From: Paludibacteraceae bacterium
GTDB taxonomy: Bacteria > Bacteroidota > Bacteroidia > Bacteroidales > Paludibacteraceae
Reading direction: 5' to 3'
Assembly (NCBI GenBank): GCA_017551675.1
Contig: JAFZLC010000007.1
Coordinates: 93,040-157,039 of the forward strand
Length of the DNA: 64,000 nt
Made by a program: the position numbers and the translations under genes. The notes beneath the pieces were generated by a model, which ran no database searches, had not been told where the DNA came from, and saw only the letters and a list, made by a program, of their open reading frames with translations. Positions 37,601 through 45,502 of this stretch are shown here, one piece after another (positions within the stretch are counted from its first letter, which is position 1; each line of letters opens with the position of its first letter).

Positions 37601-37678
37601 GGATATGCCACCAAGTAACATTCCTAAAATGCATAATTTCGCAATAAAGAGAAGAGAAGATTGTTTCACGATACCCAT
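34676..37678 (-). CDS. N-acetylmuramoyl-L-alanine amidase-like protein with inserted golvesin-like module and FN3 domain
   Basis: This 1000-residue exported protein has a signal peptide (cleavage near CHA-Q). The amidase_3-like half-domain at ~165-235 carries AVWPSHGWYY (His, zinc ligand), a Glu in SVTEDTYTLGY, and NAGAYVMLPRERDT. It is interrupted by a golvesin C-terminal-like beta sandwich (~285-385, GDYAVYISYHSYENS). The amidase fold resumes at ~470-640 with LSMGFHTDAG (second His) and VPTFLLELLSHQNFTDM (catalytic Glu). An FN3-like domain (~610-710) and a C-terminal domain of unknown type follow. Homologues are often labelled xanthan lyase by transfer; peptidoglycan amide cleavage fits the residues better. 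It lies 28 bases downstream of tRNA-Leu on the same strand with no promoter in between. Confidence 0.8.
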   Translation of the reverse strand: MGIVKQSSLLFIAKLCILGMLLGGISATCHAQQPVILPDSCFKSIIYSLQEQHTILKQNKIGYDSIIPIKSKKTVRIYANKYLESIPFREEVVKALKDSLRKHLLSPYSNYKVEMYINQYEISDLVPNIYRENYKIDKERLEKHRSDGTAFVTNLSNRSQPTLGLLNNNLAVWPSHGWYYERKENEWVWQRPHLFSVTEDTYTLGYVLPYLVPMLENAGAYVMLPRERDTQLNEVIVDNDDHETFFYEECHDKVNKWRRGDTTGFANPRELYREGENPFCYGTYRKIKTSKEGMGYANWTPEIPESGDYAVYISYHSYENSATDAHYTVYHTGGATEYLVNQKMGGSTWIYLGTFNFKKGTNPSIGRVELSNKSKNNNDIITADAVRFGGGYGNIGRLNQQDSVIYSNKPRYLEGARYWLQWAGYSDSIYNRNDYKDDYKDDYMCRGHWVNDLIGGSSKSPNTTGKNIPIQLSMGFHTDAGQVFNDSIIGTMTIYMSESNGSRNYANGQRRIVSRDLADIIQTQIVNDIRNTYRPDWTRRKLTDASYYEARVPEVPTFLLELLSHQNFTDMRYGLDPHFRFTVSRSIYKGILKFLAYQQEREYVIQPLPVNTFGAEFVNEENNVIHLSWAAQQDSLEPTATPDYYILYTANDEGGWNNGEIIRSTSTHVTLEPKKIYRFKVTAVNKGGESFPSEELAVGYVPNTPKTALIVNGFHRVSAPEWFDTPDYSGFLENLDQGVPDKYDLSYTGGQYAFNKRSKYRNNANPGHGACYALFENDKIAGNTFNFTYIHGKAIMAAGYSFVSCSDEVVKAGKIRLKNYRFIDLILGEEKSTLVGQEIRYQLFPSSLRQPIRQYLMRQQGNIYVNGAYVASDLYERDSCDTEAIQFAERVLKYKLGESKLKTKGLLSNYFSPWKTFKQKYYHYCNIPNSKQYAVEVPDALDISNGSKVIHSFEGSNLPATVGYNGRYKTVISSVPFESIESETERLKLMKEIIQFFEKK

Positions 37679-37706
37679 TTTCTACGAAACCCATTTTAAC
37701 TTGTTG

Positions 37707-37789
37707 TACCCGGGATGAGACTCGAACTCACACAACCTCGCGGTCACTAGTACCTGAAACTAGCGTGTCTACCATTTCACCACCCGGGT
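37707..37789 (-). tRNA. tRNA-Leu(CAG)
   Basis: On the minus strand a 7-bp acceptor stem (ACCCGGG with CCCGGGT), D arm, anticodon stem CTAGT/ACTAG around loop TTCAGGT (anticodon CAG), a long class II variable arm, and a T arm with GTTCGAG are all present. The 83-base gene does not encode CCA. The CUG codon (Leu) is read by this anticodon. Confidence 0.95.
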
Positions 37790-37795
37790 TTAATG

Positions 37796-37811
37796 TACCT
37801 TTGCAAAGGTA
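37796..37811. promoter_or_regulatory. Palindromic double -7 element beside tRNA-Leu
   Basis: TACCTTTGCAAAGGTA is a perfect 16-bp palindrome, so each strand carries TACCTTTG, a perfect TANNTTTG. The minus-strand copy would start the tRNA-Leu transcript about 7 bases before the mature 5' end. The plus-strand copy faces a gene-free stretch (37812-38148). Confidence 0.6.
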
Positions 37812-38057
37812 ATATATTTTGTTTGAAAAAAAGAAAAAAAGCGAATGCAAAGTTGTGAGATCGGGTGAATTTTTGTTTTCAGAAAATAGGGGAACAATGT
37901 TGGTTGTTTAGGGATTGAAAAATCGAAGAAATGAGTTTGGAATAGTTTTTGTATGGTATATTACGGAGGAAGTTCAGTTACGTTGTTTTTCGTTGATGCT
38001 TTCTTCCCTTTTATTGAAAAAGTGAGTGGTTGTATGTGAATTTTTGTTAATAAGTCA

Positions 38058-38065
38058 TATATTTG
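38058..38065 (+). promoter_or_regulatory. -7 element for the small outer-membrane protein gene
   Basis: TATATTTG matches TANNTTTG exactly, 83 bases before ATG 38149. The -33 box is weak. The rest of the gap 37812-38057 is AT-rich and shows no gene. Confidence 0.5.
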
Positions 38066-38148
38066 TAAAACATTAAAGTCCAGCGATGTGTTAAAGTTCC
38101 CATGTTGTTGGGCTATAGTCAATGGAACTTTCATTAAAATTGTGTGAA

Positions 38149-38856
38149 ATGAAAAAGGTATTTTTAGCAGTATTGTTATTGTCTTCTATGGCAGTGAGTG
38201 CACAAGAGGCAACAGAAGCAACAAGTGCAGAAGAACAAAGTGTTTCAAATGAATTCAAAGCAGACCAAGGAAAGTTTATGGCTGAAATCGGTTTTTCTCC
38301 AGTATCAGCAGGATTTGATGATGTTAATCTAGTTGGTGGACAACTTCGTGGTGTATATGTTGCATCAGACAAGATTAAAATCCGTTTGGGTGTAGGTTTT
38401 GGTGTTAACAAGAGCGCTGACGAAACAGGTGTTGGAGATGATTGGACAAAAGAAACTCATAGAACATCTCTATTGACAATCAATCCTGGTTTCACTTATT
38501 CATTCGCTGGAACTCCAAAATTGGAACCATACATTGGTCTTGAAGTAGGTTTTGGTACAACAGCATCTAAGGATGTGGTTGAAAATAATACTACTAAGAT
38601 TACTAACAAGAACATTGTTACTGGAATCAATACATTCAGCTTCTCTGGTTTGACTGGTTTCAACTATTATTTTGCTAAAAATATCTTCGTTGGTGCTGAA
38701 ATCGGTTTGGGCTTTGGCATTAATGTACAAAAAGGTTCATACACAGAGACAGTGACTGAAGGAAAAATAGAGAAAGAAGAGTCTGATGTTGAGTCTCATG
38801 AATTCGCATTCTCTCCTACATTTGTTCCAACACTTCGTTTGGGTTGGGCATTCTAA
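38149..38856 (+). CDS. Small outer-membrane beta-barrel protein
   Basis: ATG 38149 begins a textbook signal peptide (MKKVFLAVLLLSSMAVSA-Q); the frame is open nine codons further upstream, but that would spoil the signal. The 235-residue product has amphipathic strands such as IRLGVGFGVNKSA, LEPYIGLEVGFGT and IFVGAEIGLGFGINV, and ends in FVPTLRLGWAF, with the terminal Phe typical of outer-membrane barrels. It fits the OmpA-like 8-strand outer-membrane protein (beta-barrel domain) group. No ligand is inferred. It is monocistronic, with a strong terminator at 38880-38917. Confidence 0.82.
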   Translation: MKKVFLAVLLLSSMAVSAQEATEATSAEEQSVSNEFKADQGKFMAEIGFSPVSAGFDDVNLVGGQLRGVYVASDKIKIRLGVGFGVNKSADETGVGDDWTKETHRTSLLTINPGFTYSFAGTPKLEPYIGLEVGFGTTASKDVVENNTTKITNKNIVTGINTFSFSGLTGFNYYFAKNIFVGAEIGLGFGINVQKGSYTETVTEGKIEKEESDVESHEFAFSPTFVPTLRLGWAF

Positions 38857-38879
38857 TTGTCTCAGAGAAACAATATGAA

Positions 38880-38917
38880 GAGGTTCTGCGCGTAAAAGGC
38901 GCGGAACCTCTTTTTTT
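38880..38917 (+). terminator. Rho-independent terminator
   Basis: GAGGTTCTGCGC (38880-38891) pairs with GCGCGGAACCTC (38899-38910) with one G-U pair and is followed by seven T. Confidence 0.9.
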
Positions 38918-38973
38918 ATTGGTCTATTTATTTCAACCCACAATTCATATTATTAATTTAAAACGACGAAATT

Positions 38974-38985
38974 ATAGAACTCACC
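38974..38985 (-). repeat. GGTGARTTCTAT element, copy D (no gene follows)
   Basis: The minus strand reads GGTGAGTTCTAT. On that strand an ATG follows 25 bases later but opens only a six-codon frame (MNCGLK). The surrounding gap 38918-39193 holds no gene; it also contains the porW -7 element at 39062. Confidence 0.4.
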
Positions 38986-39061
38986 TTAAACGGATACCTT
39001 TTTTTCTCTTTCTGAAGTGTATTTTTCAAAACATAAAACTTAAAATTTGGAATTATTCATT

Positions 39062-39069
39062 TATCTTTG
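39062..39069 (+). promoter_or_regulatory. -7 element for porW-porX
   Basis: TATCTTTG followed by C matches the best Bacteroidetes -7 form. TTTG at 39046-39049 is too close to serve as -33. The transcript would carry a leader of about 115 bases. Confidence 0.5.
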
Positions 39070-39193
39070 CAATGTATTATCCATAATAATGCAATTTTTG
39101 TTCTATTTTTCAGTTATAGAAAGTAGAAATGGGTGAAAAATAGGGACTTCTTGTAGCAATAAGAGGTTTCATTGTTAAACTAATAAATGGGGG

Positions 39194-42100
39194 ATGAGAA
39201 GCCTTCCAAACGTTGAAAAATTGAAAAGGAAACTAATATATTTTCTTCTGCTTTCAGTCGCATTGCTGTTTGTTGGATGCGATATGAAGAAAAACACTGC
39301 TTTTAATAGAAAGTACCAATCGATTAATACGCGTTATAATGTATATTATAATGCGAATGAGTCGTTTAAAAAGGGGTATAAAAAGTTGGAGGAGAGTTTT
39401 TCGCCTGATTACTCTCACATTATTCCAGTGTTTGCTGTCAGTGATCCTTCGACGGAGGGTGTGGCTAAAGGAGATATGACAAGAACAGTGGAGAAGTGCG
39501 AATTAGCTGTTCAAGAACGTTCCATGCAGAAAAAACCGAAGAAGAAATATGAAAAAATGCGAGATCCTGCTTATGTGGCATTTTACAATCAGGAGGAGTT
39601 CAATACATATATGGATGAAGTGTGGATGTTGATGGGTCAAGCTAAATTTTATTCTAATGATTATTTGGCCGCATCTGCTACGTTCACATACGTTATAAAG
39701 CATTTTTCAGGAGATGATAAGTTAGTGCTTCAGGCATCCATCTGGAAGGCTCGCGCTTTGAAGGAATTGGGCTGGTTCTATGAGGCGGAAGAAATCATGA
39801 ACAAGATAGAGGAGGAGGAACTTCCTGCTGATGTAGTCAATCTTTATCAGGGTGCTCGTGCCGACCTTTATTTAGCTCAGAAGGAGTATCAGCAGGCTAT
39901 GCCTCATTTGCTAAAGGCGGTAGAAACAGAGAAAAATAGAATTCAACGTACCCGATTTAATTTCGTTATCGCTCAGTTGTATCAAATGCAGGGTGATAAA
40001 GAAAAGGCGTATGAATATTACGATAAGGTAATCAAGGCAAATCCAAGTTATCAAATGACTTTCAATGCGAACATTCTGCAAACGGAGGTCGTTTCTGGAT
40101 CTTCCGTCGACTTGGTGAAGCGTTTGGAAAAATTGGCGAAGAACCGTAATAATGCTGATTATTTGGATCAGATTTATTATGCAATGGGTAATATTTATCT
40201 CTCCAAAGGGGATACAACAAAAGCTTTGGCGTATTACCAAACTTCGGCCGATACAAGTGTTCGCAATGGTAGAGAAAAAGCTCAGACGTTGATTACCATG
40301 GGTGATATCTATTATGGTAAAAAGAATTATGTGAAAGCGCAACCATATTTCTCTGAGGCTTCTTCTATTATCGATCAGAAGCATGATGATTACGAGAGAG
40401 TCTTTCGTCTCTCTGTGATGTTAGATGAGTTGGTGCAGAACTATGATGTCTACGCTCTTCAGGATAGCTTGCTCTATTTGGCAAGTGCTTCGAAACCGGA
40501 ATTGTCTGCTGCGATAAGTCGTGCCATCCAAAAAATTGTGGATGAAGAAAGACGTGAGCGCGAACGATTGGCTAGGGAGCGTGAAGAACAGAAACAACTT
40601 GAATTGGAAATTGAAAACATGGCTGTCATGGATAGCCGTGCGTTGGGTATGAATCAGGAAAGTTCATGGTATTTCTATAATAAGAGTACTGTGGATAAAG
40701 GTAAATTGGAGTTCCGTAAGAAATTTGGTCAACGTCGTTTGGAGGATAACTGGAACCGTCGAAACAAGTCAATCATGGTGTTTGCAGAGGAGAATTTGGC
40801 AGACAAGGTGGATTTGGAATCAATGGGCGTTCTTTCTGGCGATTCGATAAAAACTGACACGGAATTGGGCGATCGTACCATGCCTGCAGAACAGAATCCA
40901 AAACGTCCGGAATATTATCTTCGTCAAATACCATTTAATGATGATCAAAAGGCAGTGGCTCATGAGGAATTGTCCAATGCTCTCTTTAACATGGCGGTTG
41001 TTTATGATGAGAAATTGCAAGACTATCCTAAGGCATTGGAGACATACGAAGAGTTCATTCGTCGTTATCCGAACGATCCAAGAGCTGCGGATGCGTATTA
41101 TTGTTGCTATAGAATCGCAGGTAAACAAAAGGACGATGCTATGTCAGATAAATACAGAAGTCGTCTGATTGCTGAATACCCTCAAAGCAAATATGCTAAG
41201 ATCCTTTCGAATCCAGATTTCAGAGAGAAATTGGTACGTATGCAAGAGGAACAGGATTCTCTTTATGAACAAACGTATGCTGCTTATTTGAAGGGTGATT
41301 TTGAAACGGTAAAACAACAGACAAAATATATGGAGACAAATTATCCAGTCTCCTCGTTGATGCCGAAATTCTTGTTGCTCAACTCTTTGTCTATCGGTAA
41401 GACAATGGGGAAAGATACGTTTGCTAGTGCATTGAACAACTTGTTGGAACGTTATCCTTCTAGTGATGTATCTTCGATGGCGAAAGATATCTTGGCACTC
41501 ATCAATCAGGGTAATATACCATCGGAAGGAACGAATGTAGGTGGTTTGTTAGCACTTCGTGAAGAGTCACAAAAAGAAGAGGCAGCTGAGATGGGTGTCG
41601 TTTCCAATAAAGGATTTACAGTAAGTTATCAAACTCCATATTTGTTTAATTTGTTGACTGATACTACAAAAGTGGATCAGAACAAGTTGTTGTACGAAAC
41701 AGCAATGTACAACTTCACGAAATTCTTAATCAAGGACTTTGATATCAGTATCAAGAAAGGCATATTGTCCGTTTCTGGTCTGGATAACTACGATGAAGCA
41801 TTATGGTACATCAATGGTATAATAGCTGATGATGGAATTCAGAAGTTGTTGTCGGGTACCGATTATAAATATGTATTGATCACGCCTGAAAACTTGGAAT
41901 TGATAGGCAAAGGTTATACATTGGAACAGTACGAACAATTCTATAAAGACAGTATCATGTCACGCAAACGCAATAATAGAGTTAGCGTGGAATTGGTGGA
42001 TGAGAAGAAGGAAGAGAACGTTGAGGAACAGAAGCAAGATGACAAACTGGAATCTTATCTTAACAAGCAATCTGAATCGCCTGTTCAAAATCCGTTAGAT

Positions 42101-42655
42101 AAGAAAGAGGAGGCTGCTGCGAGTCAGCCACAGAAAAATGCGGAAAGTGCGGAAAAAACAGTTGAACCTCAGTCGGAGAAGAAAGAGGTAGAGGAGAGTA
42201 AACCTCAGGTTAATGAACAAAAGAAAGATTCGGTAGCTGTCTCTGACGACAAGCCGAAGAAAGAATTGAAGAAGTATAAGGGATTGTATACGTATGATCC
42301 TTCCGCGCCACACTATTTCGTGATGATGGTTACTTCCGGTAGTGTAGATGGTGAAGGTGTCATGTCGGCCATAAACAAATACAACTCTACGAATCATGCA
42401 TTGTTGAATTTGAATGTTGTGGAGAATTCCACTAAGGATTTCCCTCAGATGTTTGTGGTAGGTACGATGGCATCTGCAGACCTCTCCATTTCATATTTGA
42501 AACAGGTGGTGAAAAGCACTGAAATTAAGAATGCATTTGGTAATGTGCCTTATCGGAACGTCATCATCTCTAAAGACAATTTGGAGGTGCTGAAGACGAC
42601 AGGTAACATCAATGTTTATATGGAACTATACAAACGTTTATATTTAAATCGTTAA
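39194..42655 (+). CDS. porW: T9SS-associated TPR lipoprotein PorW/SprE
   Basis: This 1153-residue protein has a lipoprotein signal peptide (LLFVGC, Cys29). The mature N-terminus NTRYNVYYNANESFKKGY is the SprE/PorW hallmark. Tetratricopeptide-like helix pairs run through ~130-450 (AKFYSNDYLAASATFTYV, AKKEYQQAMPHLL-like QKEYQQAMPHLLKAV) and again at ~595-780. A charged coiled coil lies at ~445-475 (ERRERERLAREREEQ). A Glu/Lys/Gln/Ser-rich linker (~935-1030) precedes a C-terminal domain (HYFVMMVTSGSVDGEG), repeated weakly from an earlier segment near ~870. PorW/SprE is an outer-membrane-anchored periplasmic protein needed for T9SS function. It is followed by porX after 11 bases. Confidence 0.88.
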   Translation: MRSLPNVEKLKRKLIYFLLLSVALLFVGCDMKKNTAFNRKYQSINTRYNVYYNANESFKKGYKKLEESFSPDYSHIIPVFAVSDPSTEGVAKGDMTRTVEKCELAVQERSMQKKPKKKYEKMRDPAYVAFYNQEEFNTYMDEVWMLMGQAKFYSNDYLAASATFTYVIKHFSGDDKLVLQASIWKARALKELGWFYEAEEIMNKIEEEELPADVVNLYQGARADLYLAQKEYQQAMPHLLKAVETEKNRIQRTRFNFVIAQLYQMQGDKEKAYEYYDKVIKANPSYQMTFNANILQTEVVSGSSVDLVKRLEKLAKNRNNADYLDQIYYAMGNIYLSKGDTTKALAYYQTSADTSVRNGREKAQTLITMGDIYYGKKNYVKAQPYFSEASSIIDQKHDDYERVFRLSVMLDELVQNYDVYALQDSLLYLASASKPELSAAISRAIQKIVDEERRERERLAREREEQKQLELEIENMAVMDSRALGMNQESSWYFYNKSTVDKGKLEFRKKFGQRRLEDNWNRRNKSIMVFAEENLADKVDLESMGVLSGDSIKTDTELGDRTMPAEQNPKRPEYYLRQIPFNDDQKAVAHEELSNALFNMAVVYDEKLQDYPKALETYEEFIRRYPNDPRAADAYYCCYRIAGKQKDDAMSDKYRSRLIAEYPQSKYAKILSNPDFREKLVRMQEEQDSLYEQTYAAYLKGDFETVKQQTKYMETNYPVSSLMPKFLLLNSLSIGKTMGKDTFASALNNLLERYPSSDVSSMAKDILALINQGNIPSEGTNVGGLLALREESQKEEAAEMGVVSNKGFTVSYQTPYLFNLLTDTTKVDQNKLLYETAMYNFTKFLIKDFDISIKKGILSVSGLDNYDEALWYINGIIADDGIQKLLSGTDYKYVLITPENLELIGKGYTLEQYEQFYKDSIMSRKRNNRVSVELVDEKKEENVEEQKQDDKLESYLNKQSESPVQNPLDKKEEAAASQPQKNAESAEKTVEPQSEKKEVEESKPQVNEQKKDSVAVSDDKPKKELKKYKGLYTYDPSAPHYFVMMVTSGSVDGEGVMSAINKYNSTNHALLNLNVVENSTKDFPQMFVVGTMASADLSISYLKQVVKSTEIKNAFGNVPYRNVIISKDNLEVLKTTGNINVYMELYKRLYLNR

Positions 42656-42666
42656 GGGAAGAGCGT

Positions 42667-44217
42667 ATGAAGAAGGATCGAATATTATGGGCTGATGATG
42701 AGATTGACTTGCTGAAGGCTCATGTCCTTTTTTTAGAAGAGAAAGGATACGAGGTTGTTTGTGTCAATAATGGTGAGGATGCAGTCATGGCATCATCAGA
42801 GAGCCATTTTGACATCATCTTTTTGGATGAAAACATGCCTGGTATGAGTGGATTGGAGGCCTTGTCTCTGATAAAGGAGAAAGATACGATGGTGCCTGTT
42901 GTCATGATTACCAAGAGTGAAGAGGAAAACTTGATGAATCAGGCTATTGGAAAGAAAATAGCTGACTATCTGATAAAACCAGTCAATCCGAACCAAATCT
43001 TGTTGTCCATAAAAAAGAATGTGAACAAGAGAGAAATCATTTCGTCTACTACTACGGATGATTATCGCTCGGAGTTCGGTAGAATCGGTATGCAAATAAA
43101 CGACTCCTTCACCTATCAGGATTGGATGGAAGTCTACAAGAAGTTGGTCTATTGGGAATTGGAATTGGAACAGACCGAAAACCAAATGACGGAAGTGCTT
43201 CACATGCAGAAGGAGGAGGCAAACTCCACTTTTGTGAAGTTTATAAAGAGAAATTATGTAGGTTGGTTTGAAGAGGGAAGTGACAGACCAATGATGAGTC
43301 ATGATATATTTAAAAAGAAGTTATTCCCAATTCTGGACAACGACGAATCTATCTTCTTCATTGTTTTTGATAATTTCAGGTTTGACCAATGGAGAATCAT
43401 CAGAGAATTATTGCATGATGATTTCAGAGTGGAATCGGAGGATATGTATTGCGCAATCCTTCCTACGGCTACACAATATGCTCGTAATGCGATTTTTTCG
43501 GGACTGCTTCCGTTGCAGATAAAGAAAATGTTCCCTCAATATTGGGTGGATGAAGAGGAAGAAGATGGAAAGAATAATTATGAGGAGGAACTGATTCGTA
43601 CGCAAATAGAGCGTTTTAGGAAAAAATACACTTTCTCATATCATAAGATTAACGACTCTGTCTCTTGTGAAAAATTGGTGTCAGATTATCCAAAATACGC
43701 TAAGAATCAACTAAATGTTGTCGTATTTAATTTTGTCGATATGTTGTCTCACGCACGAACAGATTCAAAAATGATTCGAGAATTGGCATCGTCGGAGGCT
43801 GCTTATCGTTCCTTGACCAAATCATGGTTCCAACACTCTCCGATAGTGGATTTCTTTCATTTGTTGGCAGAGAAGAAGGCAAAGGTGATGATTACAACAG
43901 ATCATGGTACGATTAAGGTGAATAATGCGGTAAAGGTGATCGGGGATAGAAACACAAATACTAATTTGCGCTATAAGGTAGGTAAAAATCTGGATTATAA
44001 TGCAAAGGAGGTTTTTGACGTTAAACAACCAGAAAAGATAGGACTTCCATCTCCAAATGTAAGTTCTACCTATATTTTTGCAGAGAATGATGATTTCTTT
44101 GCATACCCTAATAATTACAATTATTACGTCTCCTACTTTAAAAACACTTTCCAACATGGAGGTATTTCTATGGAGGAGATGTTAGTGCCTTTGGTGACGC
44201 TAATTTCAAAAAAATAG
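42667..44217 (+). CDS. porX: T9SS regulator PorX (response regulator receiver plus PglZ domain)
   Basis: This 516-residue cytoplasmic protein has a receiver domain (~1-120) with the acidic pair in WADDEID, phospho-acceptor Asp54 in IFLDENMPG, Ser/Thr at MITKS, and Lys104 in LIKPVNP. A helical linker (~130-215) leads to a PglZ/alkaline-phosphatase-superfamily domain (~225-516) with FDNFRFDQW, the nucleophile region LPTATQYARNAIFSG (Thr267 or Thr269) and the metal site ITTDHGTIK. In Porphyromonas PorX is the response regulator of the PorXY pair and a zinc-dependent oligonucleotide phosphodiesterase that controls T9SS genes. No porY-type kinase is adjacent. Its linkage to porW supports both names. 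Confidence 0.92.
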   Translation: MKKDRILWADDEIDLLKAHVLFLEEKGYEVVCVNNGEDAVMASSESHFDIIFLDENMPGMSGLEALSLIKEKDTMVPVVMITKSEEENLMNQAIGKKIADYLIKPVNPNQILLSIKKNVNKREIISSTTTDDYRSEFGRIGMQINDSFTYQDWMEVYKKLVYWELELEQTENQMTEVLHMQKEEANSTFVKFIKRNYVGWFEEGSDRPMMSHDIFKKKLFPILDNDESIFFIVFDNFRFDQWRIIRELLHDDFRVESEDMYCAILPTATQYARNAIFSGLLPLQIKKMFPQYWVDEEEEDGKNNYEEELIRTQIERFRKKYTFSYHKINDSVSCEKLVSDYPKYAKNQLNVVVFNFVDMLSHARTDSKMIRELASSEAAYRSLTKSWFQHSPIVDFFHLLAEKKAKVMITTDHGTIKVNNAVKVIGDRNTNTNLRYKVGKNLDYNAKEVFDVKQPEKIGLPSPNVSSTYIFAENDDFFAYPNNYNYYVSYFKNTFQHGGISMEEMLVPLVTLISKK

Positions 44218-44281
44218 GATTGGGAAACTCTTAATGAGTTGAAAATTATTTAATAAAGTAAAATTATAATTAGTATTGAAC

Positions 44282-45433
44282 ATGAGAAAAATTTTATTAA
44301 GCATTTTGATGTCACTCTTTGTGATGACATCTTTGATGGCTCAGTCATCTGACCGTAATCGTATGGGATTCTTTTCCGTTCCAGGGTACCCATATTGTCA
44401 CATGCAAAACACTTCTGAAACTTATGCAATTGTGACAGACAACATTGTTCCTTTGACGAAGGACAATGCCTATATTGGACAGGCTTTGGGCTTTGGCGTT
44501 CCTTATTTGAATCGTTTGCCAGATCCAGATGGAGTAGATTTCGTTATATCCGTAGACAATGCTTACTTTAAACAATCAAAGGTTGACGTTATTGATCCAA
44601 ACAAAAAACGTCAAGACCCTCGTAAGGAGACAAAACAACAAACTGTGATTTTGGAAATTGGTAGATTTAAATGGTATGACACACCGAAACAAACTACATC
44701 TGTAAGTAATACACCACAAGCGAATGCTCCTCGTAAGTTTATTGCTAAACAGACGATTGAGATGGGATTCACTGTTCATGTGATCAACCAAGCAGAAGGT
44801 GCAAACGGTGAAGTGGTCTTCTCTGATACAATTTCATTCTTGGAAGATATAGAATCAGATGCTTGTCCAGATCCACAAATGGCAAAGAATAATTTGGCTG
44901 AAAAAACAAAGGATTACTCTTTGAAAACTTTCATGGAAGGTTATAGAAAATTTTTGGCAAAGGTTGTAGGCGCAAGTCCTACTACAGTCAACTTCAAAAT
45001 GTATTCTGTAAAGACAAAGAAAAAATGTCCTTACGATTATTCAGACATTAACAATGCATACACTCAATTTGCTGAACCATACGAGTTCATCAAGAAACGT
45101 CATAGCCAGATTGATAAGTTCAAGAAAATGGCAGAACCGTCTGTAACAGCATGGAAGAATGCATTGAAAGAGGCTAATCTGACTGATAAAACGGCAAGAG
45201 TAAACAAAGAAATCGCTGCTGCTTTGTACTACAATTTGGCTGTATATTCAGTGTTGATTAAAGACTATCAGGCTGCATACGACTACTTTGTAAAAGCAGA
45301 CGAAACAGATCTTGGTTTTGATGATGCTTTGAATATGTCTAAGATGGCTATGGGCTGGGTAAAAGCAGAACAGGCTTATCGAAAGAGAATGGAAAGCGAC
45401 GCTGCTGCATCGGCTAGTCAAGAAAGCAAGTAA
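44282..45433 (+). CDS. Exported protein of unknown function downstream of porX
   Basis: ATG 44282 is preferred over the TTG two codons upstream. The 383-residue product has a signal peptide (SILMSLFVMTSLMA-Q). The N-terminal half is beta-rich with a GYPYCHMQ segment and a linker of Gln/Thr/Pro. The C-terminal half (~255-375) is helical and ends in a TPR-like pair (AALYYNLAVYSVLIKDYQAAYDYFVKAD). No family was recognised with confidence. It lies 64 bases after porX and is closed by the terminator at 45460, so it may share the porW-porX transcript; a T9SS role is only inferred from position. Confidence 0.7.
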   Translation: MRKILLSILMSLFVMTSLMAQSSDRNRMGFFSVPGYPYCHMQNTSETYAIVTDNIVPLTKDNAYIGQALGFGVPYLNRLPDPDGVDFVISVDNAYFKQSKVDVIDPNKKRQDPRKETKQQTVILEIGRFKWYDTPKQTTSVSNTPQANAPRKFIAKQTIEMGFTVHVINQAEGANGEVVFSDTISFLEDIESDACPDPQMAKNNLAEKTKDYSLKTFMEGYRKFLAKVVGASPTTVNFKMYSVKTKKKCPYDYSDINNAYTQFAEPYEFIKKRHSQIDKFKKMAEPSVTAWKNALKEANLTDKTARVNKEIAAALYYNLAVYSVLIKDYQAAYDYFVKADETDLGFDDALNMSKMAMGWVKAEQAYRKRMESDAAASASQESK

Positions 45434-45459
45434 TATTTGTTTCGAATATTAGATAATAA

Positions 45460-45490
45460 GGGCGTCAAATTGAATTTGATGCCCTTTTTT
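45460..45490 (+). terminator. Rho-independent terminator
   Basis: GGGCGTCAAAT (45460-45470) pairs with ATTTGATGCCC (45474-45484) with one G-U pair, a 3-base loop and a following T6. Confidence 0.85.
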
Positions 45491-45502
45491 ATTTGTCTTT
45501 CA

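Noticed and set aside
38737..38943. Minus-strand frame behind GGTGARTTCTAT copy D
   Set aside because: It is antisense to the beta-barrel gene and its terminator; the only ATG near the element opens a six-codon frame.
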